Source of the DNA: G965202915 sp965202915
GTDB taxonomy: Bacteria > Pseudomonadota > Gammaproteobacteria > Eutrophobiales > Eutrophobiaceae
Direction of reading: 5' to 3'
NCBI GenBank assembly: GCA_965202915.1
Contig: OZ241847.1
Span: forward strand, 992,001 to 1,056,000
DNA: 64,000 nt
Under the pieces are notes generated by a model that was not told the DNA's origin, did no database searches, and was given only the letters and a program-made list of their open reading frames with translations. Numbering within the stretch: the stretch's first letter is position 1; every line of letters begins with the position of its first letter. This document shows positions 35,935-45,039 of the stretch, one piece after another. A program made the position numbers and the translations under genes.

Positions 35935-36963
35935 ATGAAGATTCAGACCCTGTACATCGAGCGGGCGGTGGCCGATAACGAACGGGTCAAATCCATATTG
36001 ACGCGCTTCCCCGATGCAAACCGCATTTATTGTGATTGTTATTCTGAAATTTTTAATCGCAAGGGCCAGAATTTTCGCCTGCAAAAACAGCGGAGTGCGT
36101 TAATTCTGGCAAAGAAATTCAAAAATCAGGTGCTGCCGGCCCCAAAAGCATATGGGTTGGGGGCGAAGCATAATTATTATTTTTCCCATATGTTGAATTG
36201 TGTCTATGATTGCCGTTACTGCTTTTTGCAGGGCATGCATCGCTCGGCCCATTACGTTTTATTCGTGAACTATCAGGATTTTAGCGATCAATTGCAGGCC
36301 CGGATTCGACAACACGCGCAGGAGCCGGTGCATTTTTTTTCGGGTTACGCCTGCGACAGCCTGGCCTTTGAGCCGGTAACCGGTTTTACCGGGCATTTCC
36401 TGCCGTTGTTTCGGTCGCACCGCAACGCACTGCTGGAATTACGCACCAAAAGCACCCAGATCGGCAGTTTGCTGAATATTGAACCCATCGATAACGTCAT
36501 TGCCGCCTTCAGCCTGACACCGGCGGAAATTGCCAGGGCCCTGGAGCACAAAGCGCCTTCCCTGGAAAAACGGCTTGGGGCTATGTTGAAATTACAGAAT
36601 GCCGGTTGGAATATCGGCCTGAGATTTGACCCGCTTATTTACGACGTCCATTTTAAGGACAGATATAAACAATTATTTGACACGGTTTTTAATAAAATAA
36701 ATCCGCAGCGATTGCACTCGGTCAGCCTGGGCGGTTTTCGTTTGCCAAAAGGTTATTTTCAAACCCTGCAAAAACTGTATCCCGATGAATTATTGCTGGC
36801 CTCACCGTTGGAGGAGAACAACGGCATGATAGGCTATCAGCGGCAACTGGAAACTGAGATGATGGATTTTTGCCGCACTTTGCTTGCAGACTGCGTTGCC
36901 GCGGACAAATTTTTTCCCTGTCATGAGACTGTCCCAAAGGGCGATGCAAATAATTCAGAATAA
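35935..36963 (+). CDS. Spore photoproduct lyase-like radical SAM protein
   Basis: 342 residues from the ATG at 35935; the frame is open to 35812 and could add 41 residues without family features. Radical SAM cluster Cys89-x3-Cys93-x2-Cys96 ('NCVYDCRYCFLQG'), the SPL-family wording 'YYFSHMLNCVYDCRYC', then 'ELRTKS' and 'GLRFDPLIY'. SPL repairs the thymine spore photoproduct; this organism is not a spore former, so the actual substrate (a DNA lesion or a nucleotide) is unknown. Pairing with the nucleoside-phosphorylase-like gene suggests a shared pathway (inference). Confidence 0.82.
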   Translation: MKIQTLYIERAVADNERVKSILTRFPDANRIYCDCYSEIFNRKGQNFRLQKQRSALILAKKFKNQVLPAPKAYGLGAKHNYYFSHMLNCVYDCRYCFLQGMHRSAHYVLFVNYQDFSDQLQARIRQHAQEPVHFFSGYACDSLAFEPVTGFTGHFLPLFRSHRNALLELRTKSTQIGSLLNIEPIDNVIAAFSLTPAEIARALEHKAPSLEKRLGAMLKLQNAGWNIGLRFDPLIYDVHFKDRYKQLFDTVFNKINPQRLHSVSLGGFRLPKGYFQTLQKLYPDELLLASPLEENNGMIGYQRQLETEMMDFCRTLLADCVAADKFFPCHETVPKGDANNSE

Positions 36964-37090
36964 TTCAGGGGACGGCTTTTAATTACGGGAATACATAAGC
37001 CCCTGTAATTAACGCCGCCGGCGGTCTTTCCCAATGGCCGCTTTGAGTAACTGATTCAGACTGTATTGATTAACCATCGATGCGGGTAAA

Positions 37091-38398
37091 TCAGGCTCTT
37101 GAAAAGACCTGGTTAAATATGCCTCTCACCTGGTTTGCAATGCCCTGATATTCGTCCAGAAACGCGGCGGCGGAGCATTGGTCGGATGCCTGCCTGTGCC
37201 CCAATGCCCGCGCTATCGGAACCACCGCTTCGGGGGCATTGATAAATTGACTGATGGGGCGCATGTCGAAGACCCGCAGCGCGCACTCGACTCGTTTAAG
37301 GTGATCATAGGCATGGCTCAGGGTCTTTGCCTGTGTCCCCTGCAGTAATTGTAATTCGTCGATTTGTTGCAATGCCTTGCGGGTGCTGCAGGTCTGCAGG
37401 CACCGATGTCTGTGACCGTGCAGTAATTGAAAGTAATGCGTCAAAAAATCAATGTCCATAATGCCGCCGATACCGCGCTTGATTTCGTATTTCCCCCTGG
37501 GCCGGCCTAATTCGCGTTCGACGCGCATGCGCATCGACTTGATTTGCGCCGCCAGCGCCGCCTCCGAATAATGTTGATATACAGCCGGTGTCAACAGGGT
37601 CTCAAGTTGCCCGGCAAGTTGCCGGTCACCATAAATGCATCTGTGCCGGGTCATCATCTGCCGTTGCCAAACGTCTTTGTCGGCCTGGTGAAATTCAATA
37701 AACCGCTCAAACGAGGTGATCAAGGTGCCGGAACTGCCGTGCGGCCGCAGGCGCATATCGATATCGTAGAGATAGCCTGAGGGTTCATGCAACGGCAGCA
37801 GCCGCAATATCCTGCGGGCCTTGCCGGCCAGCTCCTCGACGTGTTTATCCTTGCTCCGCGCCAGAAAAATCATATCCAGGTCGGAACCGTAATTCATTTC
37901 ATGCCCGGCCAGACTGCCCATCCCCAATACCAGGATTTGATTGTCGCCATCGGCGCTCAGGCCGGATAAATCCAGCAAATGGATGATAACCTGATCGGCG
38001 ATGCGGGTCAGAGCCTGCTCCATGGTCCGCTGGTTTATGCGTTCCTCCAGATAATTCACCAACACGTATAACATCGCCTTATTCTTGCCGATGCGCAGTT
38101 GCCGGAGGCTGTCTTCATCGTCAATCTCACCCGTGTTGTCCGACAGCCGGCTTAATAACTTGTCGAATTTGGGGGCAAACTCATCCTGGGTAAAGCAATC
38201 CATCACCCGGATACCATAAAAATAGATAAACCGGGTAAAGTACCAGCTTGCACCAAACACTTTTACCATCGAGGCAAGCTCAGCGGTTGACACCTGCCAT
38301 TTTTCCGACTCGCAGATCGACAACCATCTGTCCAGGCTGGACCTTGCCGCTTGTTGGTGCCAACTGTTGTCGAGCGCCTCTGTGATTGTCTTGTCCAT
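37091..38398 (-). CDS. glnE: GlnE C-terminal half: glutamine synthetase adenylyltransferase-type domain as a separate protein
   Basis: 435 residues. Nucleotidyltransferase core 'LGMGSLAGHEMNYGSDLDMIF', then 'DMRLRPHGSSGTLITSFERF' and 'EIKRGIGGIMDIDFLTHYFQLLHG', which are the GlnE C-half signatures. It starts at an ATG only 2 nt after the TAA of the N-half gene, so the usual single ~950-residue enzyme is here two proteins (866 residues together). By position this half corresponds to the adenylylating domain of E. coli GlnE. The linker region between the halves is shorter than in E. coli. Confidence 0.88.
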   Translation of the reverse strand: MDKTITEALDNSWHQQAARSSLDRWLSICESEKWQVSTAELASMVKVFGASWYFTRFIYFYGIRVMDCFTQDEFAPKFDKLLSRLSDNTGEIDDEDSLRQLRIGKNKAMLYVLVNYLEERINQRTMEQALTRIADQVIIHLLDLSGLSADGDNQILVLGMGSLAGHEMNYGSDLDMIFLARSKDKHVEELAGKARRILRLLPLHEPSGYLYDIDMRLRPHGSSGTLITSFERFIEFHQADKDVWQRQMMTRHRCIYGDRQLAGQLETLLTPAVYQHYSEAALAAQIKSMRMRVERELGRPRGKYEIKRGIGGIMDIDFLTHYFQLLHGHRHRCLQTCSTRKALQQIDELQLLQGTQAKTLSHAYDHLKRVECALRVFDMRPISQFINAPEAVVPIARALGHRQASDQCSAAAFLDEYQGIANQVRGIFNQVFSRA

Positions 38399-38400
38399 CT

Positions 38401-39696
38401 TTATTCCATGTCGATTTGATCATTCAGGACCCGGTCAAAGAATTGCCTGGCCACCTGCCGGTGTATGGCCAGGTCTTCGTTAAAATCGGCATATTGCCGC
38501 TCCGGGCATCCATCCGGATATCCCATTGAACAGGCAATGCGCAACAGCTTATTTTTTTCTTCGGGCAATGCATGGGTCTGCTGTTCGTCCTGCATTTGTA
38601 CACGATGCTCGAGCTTCCTTAGAAAAAAATAACTTTCTTTCAATTGCAGACATTCAGCCCGCGTCAGCAAACCATGCCGATGGAGTTGTGCCAATGCCCG
38701 GATGGTGCTGGTTACCTTCAATGCCTCGATACGGCCACCGTTGGCTATCTGCAAAAGCTGGACAAAAAATTCTATGTCTCTTATGCCGCCCTCCCCGGTT
38801 TTAATATTCCATATGCCCCGGCGGTGCCGCAGTTCCGCCATCGCCGATTTCATCTGAATAAAACGTTCCAGATCATCCGCGCCCAGGGCCTTGTGAAATA
38901 CAAACGGGTCGAGCCGGGCAAGCAAATCATTGGCCAATTGATAGTTGCCGGCAATCGGCCTGGCCCTGAGCCAGGCAAACCGTTCCCACACGTCCCCTCT
39001 TGCCTCGTAATACTGTTCGGTTGCATCAACGTCCAAAATCAACGGCGCACTTCTGCCCCAGGGTCGCAAATTAAGATCGACTCGGTATAAAAAGCCTTCA
39101 TCGGTTCTGGTTTCCATGAGCCTGCAAAATTCCCTGACGTGCCTGATCTGGTCTTCCATCCGGTCGGCACTGTTTTCGGCGGCGACAAAAATCAGATCGA
39201 TATCGGAACTGTAATTTATTTCTTCGGCGCCGAGTTTTCCCAATGCAAACACCGCAACGTCTTGATGCGGATCATGCTCGGTTGTTGTTCCCGCCCGGTT
39301 TGCTGAGCGCTTATTAACATCGGCAATAATACAATCGGCAAGCCGGGTTAATAATGCAAGAACGTCGTCGTATGGACGGGTATTGGCCAAATCCAGGCTG
39401 CTGATGGCAAGCAGGGTTCGATATTTAAATCGGCGCAGTGCCACTGGTTCCATTAACCCGGAGTCGGCATCGGGAAATTCGGGTTCGGTGCCGATCAGCG
39501 CAATGGATTCCGGATTGTAATTCAGAAAACGATAGAGAAAATCCGATATATCAAGAATCTTGATCAGTAAGCGTTGATTATCACCGGATAAGCCATCGAT
39601 GCGTTTGCGGGCGATGGCATTTTCACAAAGCCCGCCGAGTTTATTGGCCACTTCTTCGGGATTGGAACACCGTTCAATAAGGGAATCGAGGATCAC
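38401..39696 (-). CDS. glnE: GlnE N-terminal half: adenylyl-removing-type domain as a separate protein
   Basis: 431 residues. Nucleotidyltransferase core 'ALGKLGAEEINYSSDIDLIFV', followed by 'RVDLNLRPWGRSAPL' and 'WNIKTGEGGIRDIEFFVQLLQ', typical of the GlnE N-half. It ends in its own TAA, just before the second gene. In E. coli this half removes AMP from glutamine synthetase under nitrogen limitation. Both catalytic motifs are intact, so the split looks functional and not decayed. The two are presumably cotranscribed and their products assemble (inference). Confidence 0.88.
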   Translation of the reverse strand: MILDSLIERCSNPEEVANKLGGLCENAIARKRIDGLSGDNQRLLIKILDISDFLYRFLNYNPESIALIGTEPEFPDADSGLMEPVALRRFKYRTLLAISSLDLANTRPYDDVLALLTRLADCIIADVNKRSANRAGTTTEHDPHQDVAVFALGKLGAEEINYSSDIDLIFVAAENSADRMEDQIRHVREFCRLMETRTDEGFLYRVDLNLRPWGRSAPLILDVDATEQYYEARGDVWERFAWLRARPIAGNYQLANDLLARLDPFVFHKALGADDLERFIQMKSAMAELRHRRGIWNIKTGEGGIRDIEFFVQLLQIANGGRIEALKVTSTIRALAQLHRHGLLTRAECLQLKESYFFLRKLEHRVQMQDEQQTHALPEEKNKLLRIACSMGYPDGCPERQYADFNEDLAIHRQVARQFFDRVLNDQIDME

Positions 39697-39929
39697 GCCG
39701 TTGCCGTGTCATTTGTGTCCGATACGCACGAAGCAATTTTTTTGCCATACCGATTGATATCAGCGGCATCCCGGCGCCGCGCATTATTGCCACACGGGGC
39801 CGACCACCGACCAACCCGGTCAATCGGCGCCCGGTCGATCTAAAAGGATGAAAGTACGCATGGAGATGAGTATAATCCAATTATTTGCGGCGGCGTATTA
39901 TTTTAACCATTGTTACTTCGGAGGTAAGT

Positions 39930-40517
39930 ATGAATCCACTCAAATCTGTACACGGCACAATGGTGCTTGGGCTTGTCACGGCAATAATTATTGCATTATT
40001 GCTCGGTGACACCGTGTTTAATATGTGGTCGTTTGCGGTCTGGCTACACGTCTTGTTTGGCATTCTCTGGATAGGGCTGCTTTATTATTTTAATTTCGTG
40101 CAGGTGCCCGCGGTGGGTGAGGCTTTGGCCGATGAAGGCGGTCCCGGGCCTGCGGCGATTAATAAATATATCGCGCCCCGGGCCTTATGGTTGTTCAGAT
40201 GGTCCGCGTTAGTAACCTGGTTGACCGGTGCCGCGGCGCTGGAAATCATGGGGGTGGGTTTGGGCAAGGCGTTCGCGTTGCAACCCGGTGCAACGGTAAT
40301 TGGCGTCGGCGCATGGTTGGGGACGATTATGTTGTTTAACGTCTGGGTGTTGATCTGGCCCAATCAGAAAAAGATACTGGGTCTGGTCCAGGCCGGCAAG
40401 GAAGAAATTGCCAGGAGTAAATTTGTTGCGCTGATGGCGTCACGGACGAATACCGTTTTGTCGATTCCGATGATCATGTGCATGGTTGGCCACGGACACG
40501 GTGGCGTGTTTCTGTAG
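39930..40517 (+). CDS. Urate-oxidase-N-type (PuuD-like) membrane protein
   Basis: 195 residues from the ATG at 39930, fixed by GGAGG at 39920-39924; the frame continues upstream to 39885 without signal. At least four membrane segments (~10-30, 36-56, ~95-115, ~130-150). Family wording 'VWLHVLFGILWIGLLYYFNF', 'PRALWLFRWSALVTWLTG', 'NVWVLIWPNQKKILG' and 'ASRTNTVLSIPMI' matches the membrane domain found at the N-terminus of PuuD urate hydroxylases and in many stand-alone proteins. No cytochrome domain, so urate oxidation is not implied. Confidence 0.8.
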   Translation: MNPLKSVHGTMVLGLVTAIIIALLLGDTVFNMWSFAVWLHVLFGILWIGLLYYFNFVQVPAVGEALADEGGPGPAAINKYIAPRALWLFRWSALVTWLTGAAALEIMGVGLGKAFALQPGATVIGVGAWLGTIMLFNVWVLIWPNQKKILGLVQAGKEEIARSKFVALMASRTNTVLSIPMIMCMVGHGHGGVFL

Positions 40518-40621
40518 GCGCCCGGGACCTCGGTAATGGCGTGCACCCGGCACGGCCGGCGGCTTGGTAACGGTCCCCGGCAGGCCGGAGCTGACGTGCG
40601 TCCCGTTGCCATTTGCCTGTA

Positions 40622-41794
40622 ATGAGTAGTGCGTTAATGTCAAATTACTCTCCACTGCCTGTCAGTTTTGAATCAGGCCGGGGGGCTTATTTGATCGATG
40701 CCGACGGCAGGCGCTATCTTGACGCGCTAAGCGGTATCGCGGTTTGCGGTCTGGGGCACGCGCATCCGGCAATAAGCGGAGCGATTTGTGCGCAAGCGGA
40801 CAAGCTGTTGCATACTTCCAATCTGTACCGTATCGCACTGCAGGAAGAGCTTGCGGCAAAACTGGCGGAAAAATCGGCGATGACAAAGGTTTTTTTTGGC
40901 AACTCCGGCGCCGAGGCCAATGAGGCGGCGATAAAACTGGCGCGTTTATACGGCAATCAACGAGGCTACCGGCAGTCGCAGATCATCGTTATGCGGGAAG
41001 GCTTCCATGGACGCACCATGGCGACTTTGAGCGCGACCGGCAACGACAGGGTGCAGCGGGGGTTTGAACCACTGGTGCGGGGATTTATCCACGTTCCCTA
41101 TAACGACGTGGACGCGATAAACAATGCGATAACAGGCAATGATGAAGTGGTTGCGGTGATGCTGGAGCCGATACTGGGAGAGGGGGGCATCGTGGTTCCT
41201 GATAACGGCTATTTGCGGCAGATCAGGGCCTTATGCGATCAACATAAGTTATTATTAATCCTCGATGAGGTGCAAACCGGCATGTGTCGCACCGGCAAAT
41301 GGTGCGCCTGTCAGCATGAACAGGTGCGGCCGGATATTATGACGCTGGCCAAAGCACTGGGTAACGGCATGCCGATTGGGGCTTGCCTGGCGTCGGGGGA
41401 AAGTGCCGATTTATTTCAACCCGGCGGTCATGGTTCGACCTTTGGCGGCAATCCTTTGGCGGCGGCGGTTGGATTGGCGGTGATCGATACACTGGAGCAG
41501 GATATGCTCGATCGCAGGGCCGATTATCTGGGGGACAGGATGATGCAAAACCTTGGCGGGGCACTGGCAAATATTGCCGGGATCAGGGAAGTGCGCGGCA
41601 GGGGGCTGATGATCGGCATTGAACTGGACAGGGATTGTGCCGAGTTGGTCGGGCTTGCACTGGCACAAGGTTTGCTGCTCAACGTGACCGCGGCCAGGGT
41701 GGTTCGCTTGTTGCCGCCGTTGATCATCAGCGATCAAGAGGCCGATGAAATAGTCGAAATCGTGTCTCAGTTGATCGCCGCTTTTCTTGAATAG
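40622..41794 (+). CDS. argD: Acetylornithine aminotransferase ArgD
   Basis: 390 residues from the ATG at 40622 (a TTG upstream is less likely). Class III PLP aminotransferase: 'ALSGIAVCGLGHAHP', 'FFGNSGAEANEAAIKLAR', 'EGFHGRTMATLSATG', 'LDEVQTGMCRTG', and the PLP lysine in 'TLAKALGNGMPIGA'. Fourth step of arginine synthesis; may also serve lysine synthesis. First gene of a compact co-directional run with argF, surE, pcm, nlpD and rpoS. Confidence 0.93.
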   Translation: MSSALMSNYSPLPVSFESGRGAYLIDADGRRYLDALSGIAVCGLGHAHPAISGAICAQADKLLHTSNLYRIALQEELAAKLAEKSAMTKVFFGNSGAEANEAAIKLARLYGNQRGYRQSQIIVMREGFHGRTMATLSATGNDRVQRGFEPLVRGFIHVPYNDVDAINNAITGNDEVVAVMLEPILGEGGIVVPDNGYLRQIRALCDQHKLLLILDEVQTGMCRTGKWCACQHEQVRPDIMTLAKALGNGMPIGACLASGESADLFQPGGHGSTFGGNPLAAAVGLAVIDTLEQDMLDRRADYLGDRMMQNLGGALANIAGIREVRGRGLMIGIELDRDCAELVGLALAQGLLLNVTAARVVRLLPPLIISDQEADEIVEIVSQLIAAFLE

Positions 41795-41804
41795 GCTGGT
41801 GGTG

Positions 41805-42746
41805 ATGACGGTTCGGCATTTTTTAACCTTGAATGATCTAAGCGCCGATGAATTGCACGCGATCATCGACAGGGCCATCGAGTTAAAGCGTCTTCACCGG
41901 CAACAACGGCGTGTCGATTTATTGCAGGGCCGGGTTTTGGCGATGCTGTTTGAAGCATCATCAACCCGCACCAGGGTGTCGTTCGAAGCGGGCATGGCAC
42001 AATTGGGCGGACACGCGCTATACCTTTCACCGGAAACAACCCAACTGGGGCGCGGCGAACCGTATGAAGATACGGCCCGGGTTTTATCCGGGATGGTGGA
42101 CGCGGTGATGATTCGAACCTTTGAACACGACAAGATTGAGGCCTTCGCCAGGGTCTCATCGGTGCCGGTGATCAACGGACTTTCCGACGCTCACCATCCA
42201 TGCCAGCTACTGGCGGATATCCAAACCTATATCGAACATCGGGGGTCGATGCGGGGCAAGACGGTTGTTTGGCTGGGAGACGGCAATAATATGTGTCATT
42301 CTTACATTACCGCGGCGAAGATTTGTGACTTCCATTTGAAGGTCTCGTGCCCGGATGAATATATGCCCGATGCCGATATAGTAAGATCCGCCGGCGATAA
42401 TGTATCGCTGTTTCACCAGCCGGCACAGGCAATCGCCGGTGCGGATCTGGTTGTGACTGACGCCTGGGCCAGTATGGGGCATGAATCGGAGTATGAGCAA
42501 CGCGTTAAGGCGTTCAGGCAATTTCAGGTCAATACCGATCTGATGGAGCGGGCCAATAAGGATGCCTTGTTTATGCATTGTCTGCCGGTGTACCGCGGCG
42601 AGGAAGTCACCGGCGAGGTGATTGACGGCGATCAAAGTGTGGTGTGGGATGAGGCGGCTAATCGTTTGCACGCGCAAAAGGCCCTGCTCGAGTTTTTAAT
42701 GATAGGGGACAGCCGCGTGCACTCAACTCAACCGGGATCAATCTGA
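41805..42746 (+). CDS. argF: Ornithine carbamoyltransferase ArgF
   Basis: 313 residues from the ATG at 41805, 10 nt after argD; a TTG inside argD is not favoured. Carbamoyl-phosphate loop 'SSTRTRVSFEAGM', 'HPCQLLADIQT', 'LGDGNNMCHS', ornithine loop 'DAWASMGHE' and 'FMHCLPVYRGEEV'. Converts ornithine to citrulline. Its stop overlaps the surE ATG (TGATG). Confidence 0.94.
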   Translation: MTVRHFLTLNDLSADELHAIIDRAIELKRLHRQQRRVDLLQGRVLAMLFEASSTRTRVSFEAGMAQLGGHALYLSPETTQLGRGEPYEDTARVLSGMVDAVMIRTFEHDKIEAFARVSSVPVINGLSDAHHPCQLLADIQTYIEHRGSMRGKTVVWLGDGNNMCHSYITAAKICDFHLKVSCPDEYMPDADIVRSAGDNVSLFHQPAQAIAGADLVVTDAWASMGHESEYEQRVKAFRQFQVNTDLMERANKDALFMHCLPVYRGEEVTGEVIDGDQSVVWDEAANRLHAQKALLEFLMIGDSRVHSTQPGSI

Positions 42747-43495
42747 TGCATTTTTTATTGAGCAACGATGACGGTTATCAGGCACCGGGCTTGTCTGGTT
42801 TGGCGATGGCGCTGAAAAAATTAGGCAAGGTGACCGTAGTGGCACCGGACAGGGACCGAAGCGGGGCCAGTAATTCATTGACATTGGACGCGCCGCTACA
42901 CGTCAATTTGGATAGCCGCGGTTTTTATTACGTGAATGGTACGCCCACGGATTGTGTGCATCTTGCCATTACCGGACTGCTCAATGAAGAACCGGACATG
43001 GTGATCAGCGGCATCAATGCCGGTGCCAATCTTGGTGACGACGTGCTTTATTCCGGCACCGTCGCGGCGGCGATGGAGGGTCGATTTCTGGGCTGTCCGG
43101 CGGTTGCTTTTTCATTGGCCGGTGATCGTCCGGGCGATTTTAACAGTGCAATTACATTGGCCCTGCTATTAATAAACAAGCTGATCAACCATCCCCATAA
43201 AGAGGAACTGTTATTGAATATAAACCTTCCCGATACCGATCCCGCCGAGCTTCGGGGTTATGAAGTGACTCGTCTTGGCAATCGTCATAAGTCGGAGCCG
43301 GCCCAGGTTGCGCGTGATCCCAAGGGCAAAAAAGTATATTGGGTGGGGCCGGCGGGGGCGGAACAGGATGCCGGACCGGGCACGGATTTCCATGCCATCA
43401 GAAGCAATAAAGTATCGATAACCCCGCTAAAGATTGACTTGACCGGACACGCAATGATGGAGAGCGTTAAAAACCTGTTGCCGGAAATGAAATAA
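42746..43495 (+). CDS. surE: 5'/3'-nucleotidase SurE
   Basis: 249 residues. N-terminal 'LSNDDGYQAPGL' with the metal Asp pair, 'PDRDRSGASNSLTL', 'VNGTPTDCVHLA', and 'VISGINAGANLGDDVLYSGTVAAAMEG'. Survival protein acting on nucleoside monophosphates. Overlaps argF by 1 nt and pcm by 1 nt (TAATG). surE-pcm-nlpD-rpoS is a standard gammaproteobacterial stress cluster. Confidence 0.95.
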   Translation: MHFLLSNDDGYQAPGLSGLAMALKKLGKVTVVAPDRDRSGASNSLTLDAPLHVNLDSRGFYYVNGTPTDCVHLAITGLLNEEPDMVISGINAGANLGDDVLYSGTVAAAMEGRFLGCPAVAFSLAGDRPGDFNSAITLALLLINKLINHPHKEELLLNINLPDTDPAELRGYEVTRLGNRHKSEPAQVARDPKGKKVYWVGPAGAEQDAGPGTDFHAIRSNKVSITPLKIDLTGHAMMESVKNLLPEMK

Positions 43496-44157
43496 TGAGC
43501 GTCGGGCAAAGTGGAATAGGCATGACCTCGCAACGGACGCGTAATCGTCTTGCCGGCACCCTTGAAGAAATGGGGATAAAATCAGCGGCGGTGTTGAAAA
43601 GTATCGAATCAACGCCCCGGCATTTGTTTGTCGATGAAGCCCTGGCAAGTCGCGCCTACGACAATACCGCGCTGCCGATAGGCTTTAATCAAACCATATC
43701 TCAACCTTATATCGTCGCCAGGATGGTGGAAGCGGTGGCGGCTGAGGGACCGTTGGGGCGGGTGCTTGAGATAGGTACCGGTTGCGGTTACCAAGCGGTC
43801 ATATTGGCGCAATTTGCCAAAGAGGTATATACACTGGAACGAATTAACTCCTTATTGATGCGGGCAAGAGAACGGTTTTATGCGCTTAAATACAATAATA
43901 TACGAGCGATTCATGCTGATGGAACAGATGGTTGGCCGGAGTACGCGCCTTATGACGCCATCATAGTGTCGGCCGCGACTGTCGAGGTCCCGGATGCCTG
44001 GCGACAACAACTGGTCGTTGGCGGCAAACTGGTGACGCCGGTTGGCGGATCACAGGAACAGAAGCTGCTTTTGATCACCCGCATGCAAGACCGGTTTGCG
44101 GAACAACTGCTCGATTGGGTCAGCTTTGTGCCTTTACTCGAGGGCATGGACGATTAG
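43495..44157 (+). CDS. pcm: Protein-L-isoaspartate O-methyltransferase
   Basis: 220 residues. 'TPRHLFVDEALASRAYDN', 'IGFNQTISQPYIVARM', AdoMet motif 'VLEIGTGCGYQAVIL', 'ALKYNNIRAIHADGT', 'YDAIIVSAA' and 'VGGKLVTPVG'. Repairs isoaspartate in damaged proteins. The start overlaps the surE stop; Met10 is a possible alternative. Confidence 0.95.
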   Translation: MSVGQSGIGMTSQRTRNRLAGTLEEMGIKSAAVLKSIESTPRHLFVDEALASRAYDNTALPIGFNQTISQPYIVARMVEAVAAEGPLGRVLEIGTGCGYQAVILAQFAKEVYTLERINSLLMRARERFYALKYNNIRAIHADGTDGWPEYAPYDAIIVSAATVEVPDAWRQQLVVGGKLVTPVGGSQEQKLLLITRMQDRFAEQLLDWVSFVPLLEGMDD

Positions 44158-44160
44158 AAT

Positions 44161-44970
44161 ATGACAAGAGCCTGTATTATTTTTATGCTGATCTCGATAG
44201 TGTTCCACGCGTCGGGATGTACACGAGCCGAAGCCCCGGTGATATCAAAAACGGATAAACCGACCGAGCCGGTCAAGACCCCCGCGCCGCCGGACGATCC
44301 AGAATCCGCGGCACCGCAAAGCTCTGAATCCGGCTATCACATCATTACCAGGGGGGATACCCTGTATTCAATTGCCTGGCGGTATGATCTTGATTATCTC
44401 GATCTGGCGGCCTGGAACGAAATACCGGAACCGTATTTGATTTACCCGGAGCGGGTTTTACGATTAAAACCGCCGCCGACGTGGTCAAAATCTGAATCAC
44501 CGCAGCAAAAACAGCAGAGGCCATCGGCCACGGAACCGGCCGTGCCTGAAAAAGCAGTGGCCATCGTCAAGCCCCCGGCGCGAACAACTTCAGATCCCCC
44601 GATACAATGGCTATGGCCAACCTCGGGAACGGTTATAAAATTGGAGACTCCAACGTCTAAAAAGGGTATAGATATCGCCGGCGAACAGGGTCAGTCGATA
44701 AAGGCCTCAGCGGCCGGGGAAGTGGTGTACAGTGACAGTGGCCTTTTAGGTTATGGCAAACTTATCATTATCAAACATAATCAGACATATTTAAGTGCCT
44801 ATGCTTACAATAGTGAGTTACTCGTTAAAGAAGGAGACAAGGTGTCGGCGGGACAGAAAATTTCCAAAATGGGAAAGACCCATAATGGCCGGGCATTGTT
44901 ACATTTTGAAATCAGAAAAAGCGGCAAACCAATCAACCCGATGAACTATTTACCGAAAAAGACCTCATGA
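44161..44970 (+). CDS. nlpD: NlpD lipoprotein (LysM + degenerate M23), amidase activator
   Basis: 269 residues. Signal peptide with lipobox 'ASGC' (Cys ~20), a Pro-rich linker, LysM peptidoglycan-binding domain (~58-102, 'YHIITRGDTLYSIAWRYDL'), second linker, and an M23/LytM domain (~160-262, 'GIDIAGEQGQSIKASAAGEVVYS'). The zinc ligands of active M23 peptidases (HxxxD and HxH) are not kept, as in E. coli NlpD, which activates AmiC for septal murein cleavage. Located 3 nt after pcm and 69 nt before rpoS; in relatives a main rpoS promoter lies inside nlpD. Confidence 0.93.
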   Translation: MTRACIIFMLISIVFHASGCTRAEAPVISKTDKPTEPVKTPAPPDDPESAAPQSSESGYHIITRGDTLYSIAWRYDLDYLDLAAWNEIPEPYLIYPERVLRLKPPPTWSKSESPQQKQQRPSATEPAVPEKAVAIVKPPARTTSDPPIQWLWPTSGTVIKLETPTSKKGIDIAGEQGQSIKASAAGEVVYSDSGLLGYGKLIIIKHNQTYLSAYAYNSELLVKEGDKVSAGQKISKMGKTHNGRALLHFEIRKSGKPINPMNYLPKKTS

Positions 44971-45039
44971 TAATTAATTGACGTTACCAACGGGTTATGA
45001 TCGGCAACCACGATAATGTAGGGGTGGGCTCGGAAATAT

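Noticed and set aside
44978..45001. TTGACG and TATGAT before rpoS as a promoter
   Set aside because: Spacing is 12 nt, far from the 16-18 nt needed for sigma-70.
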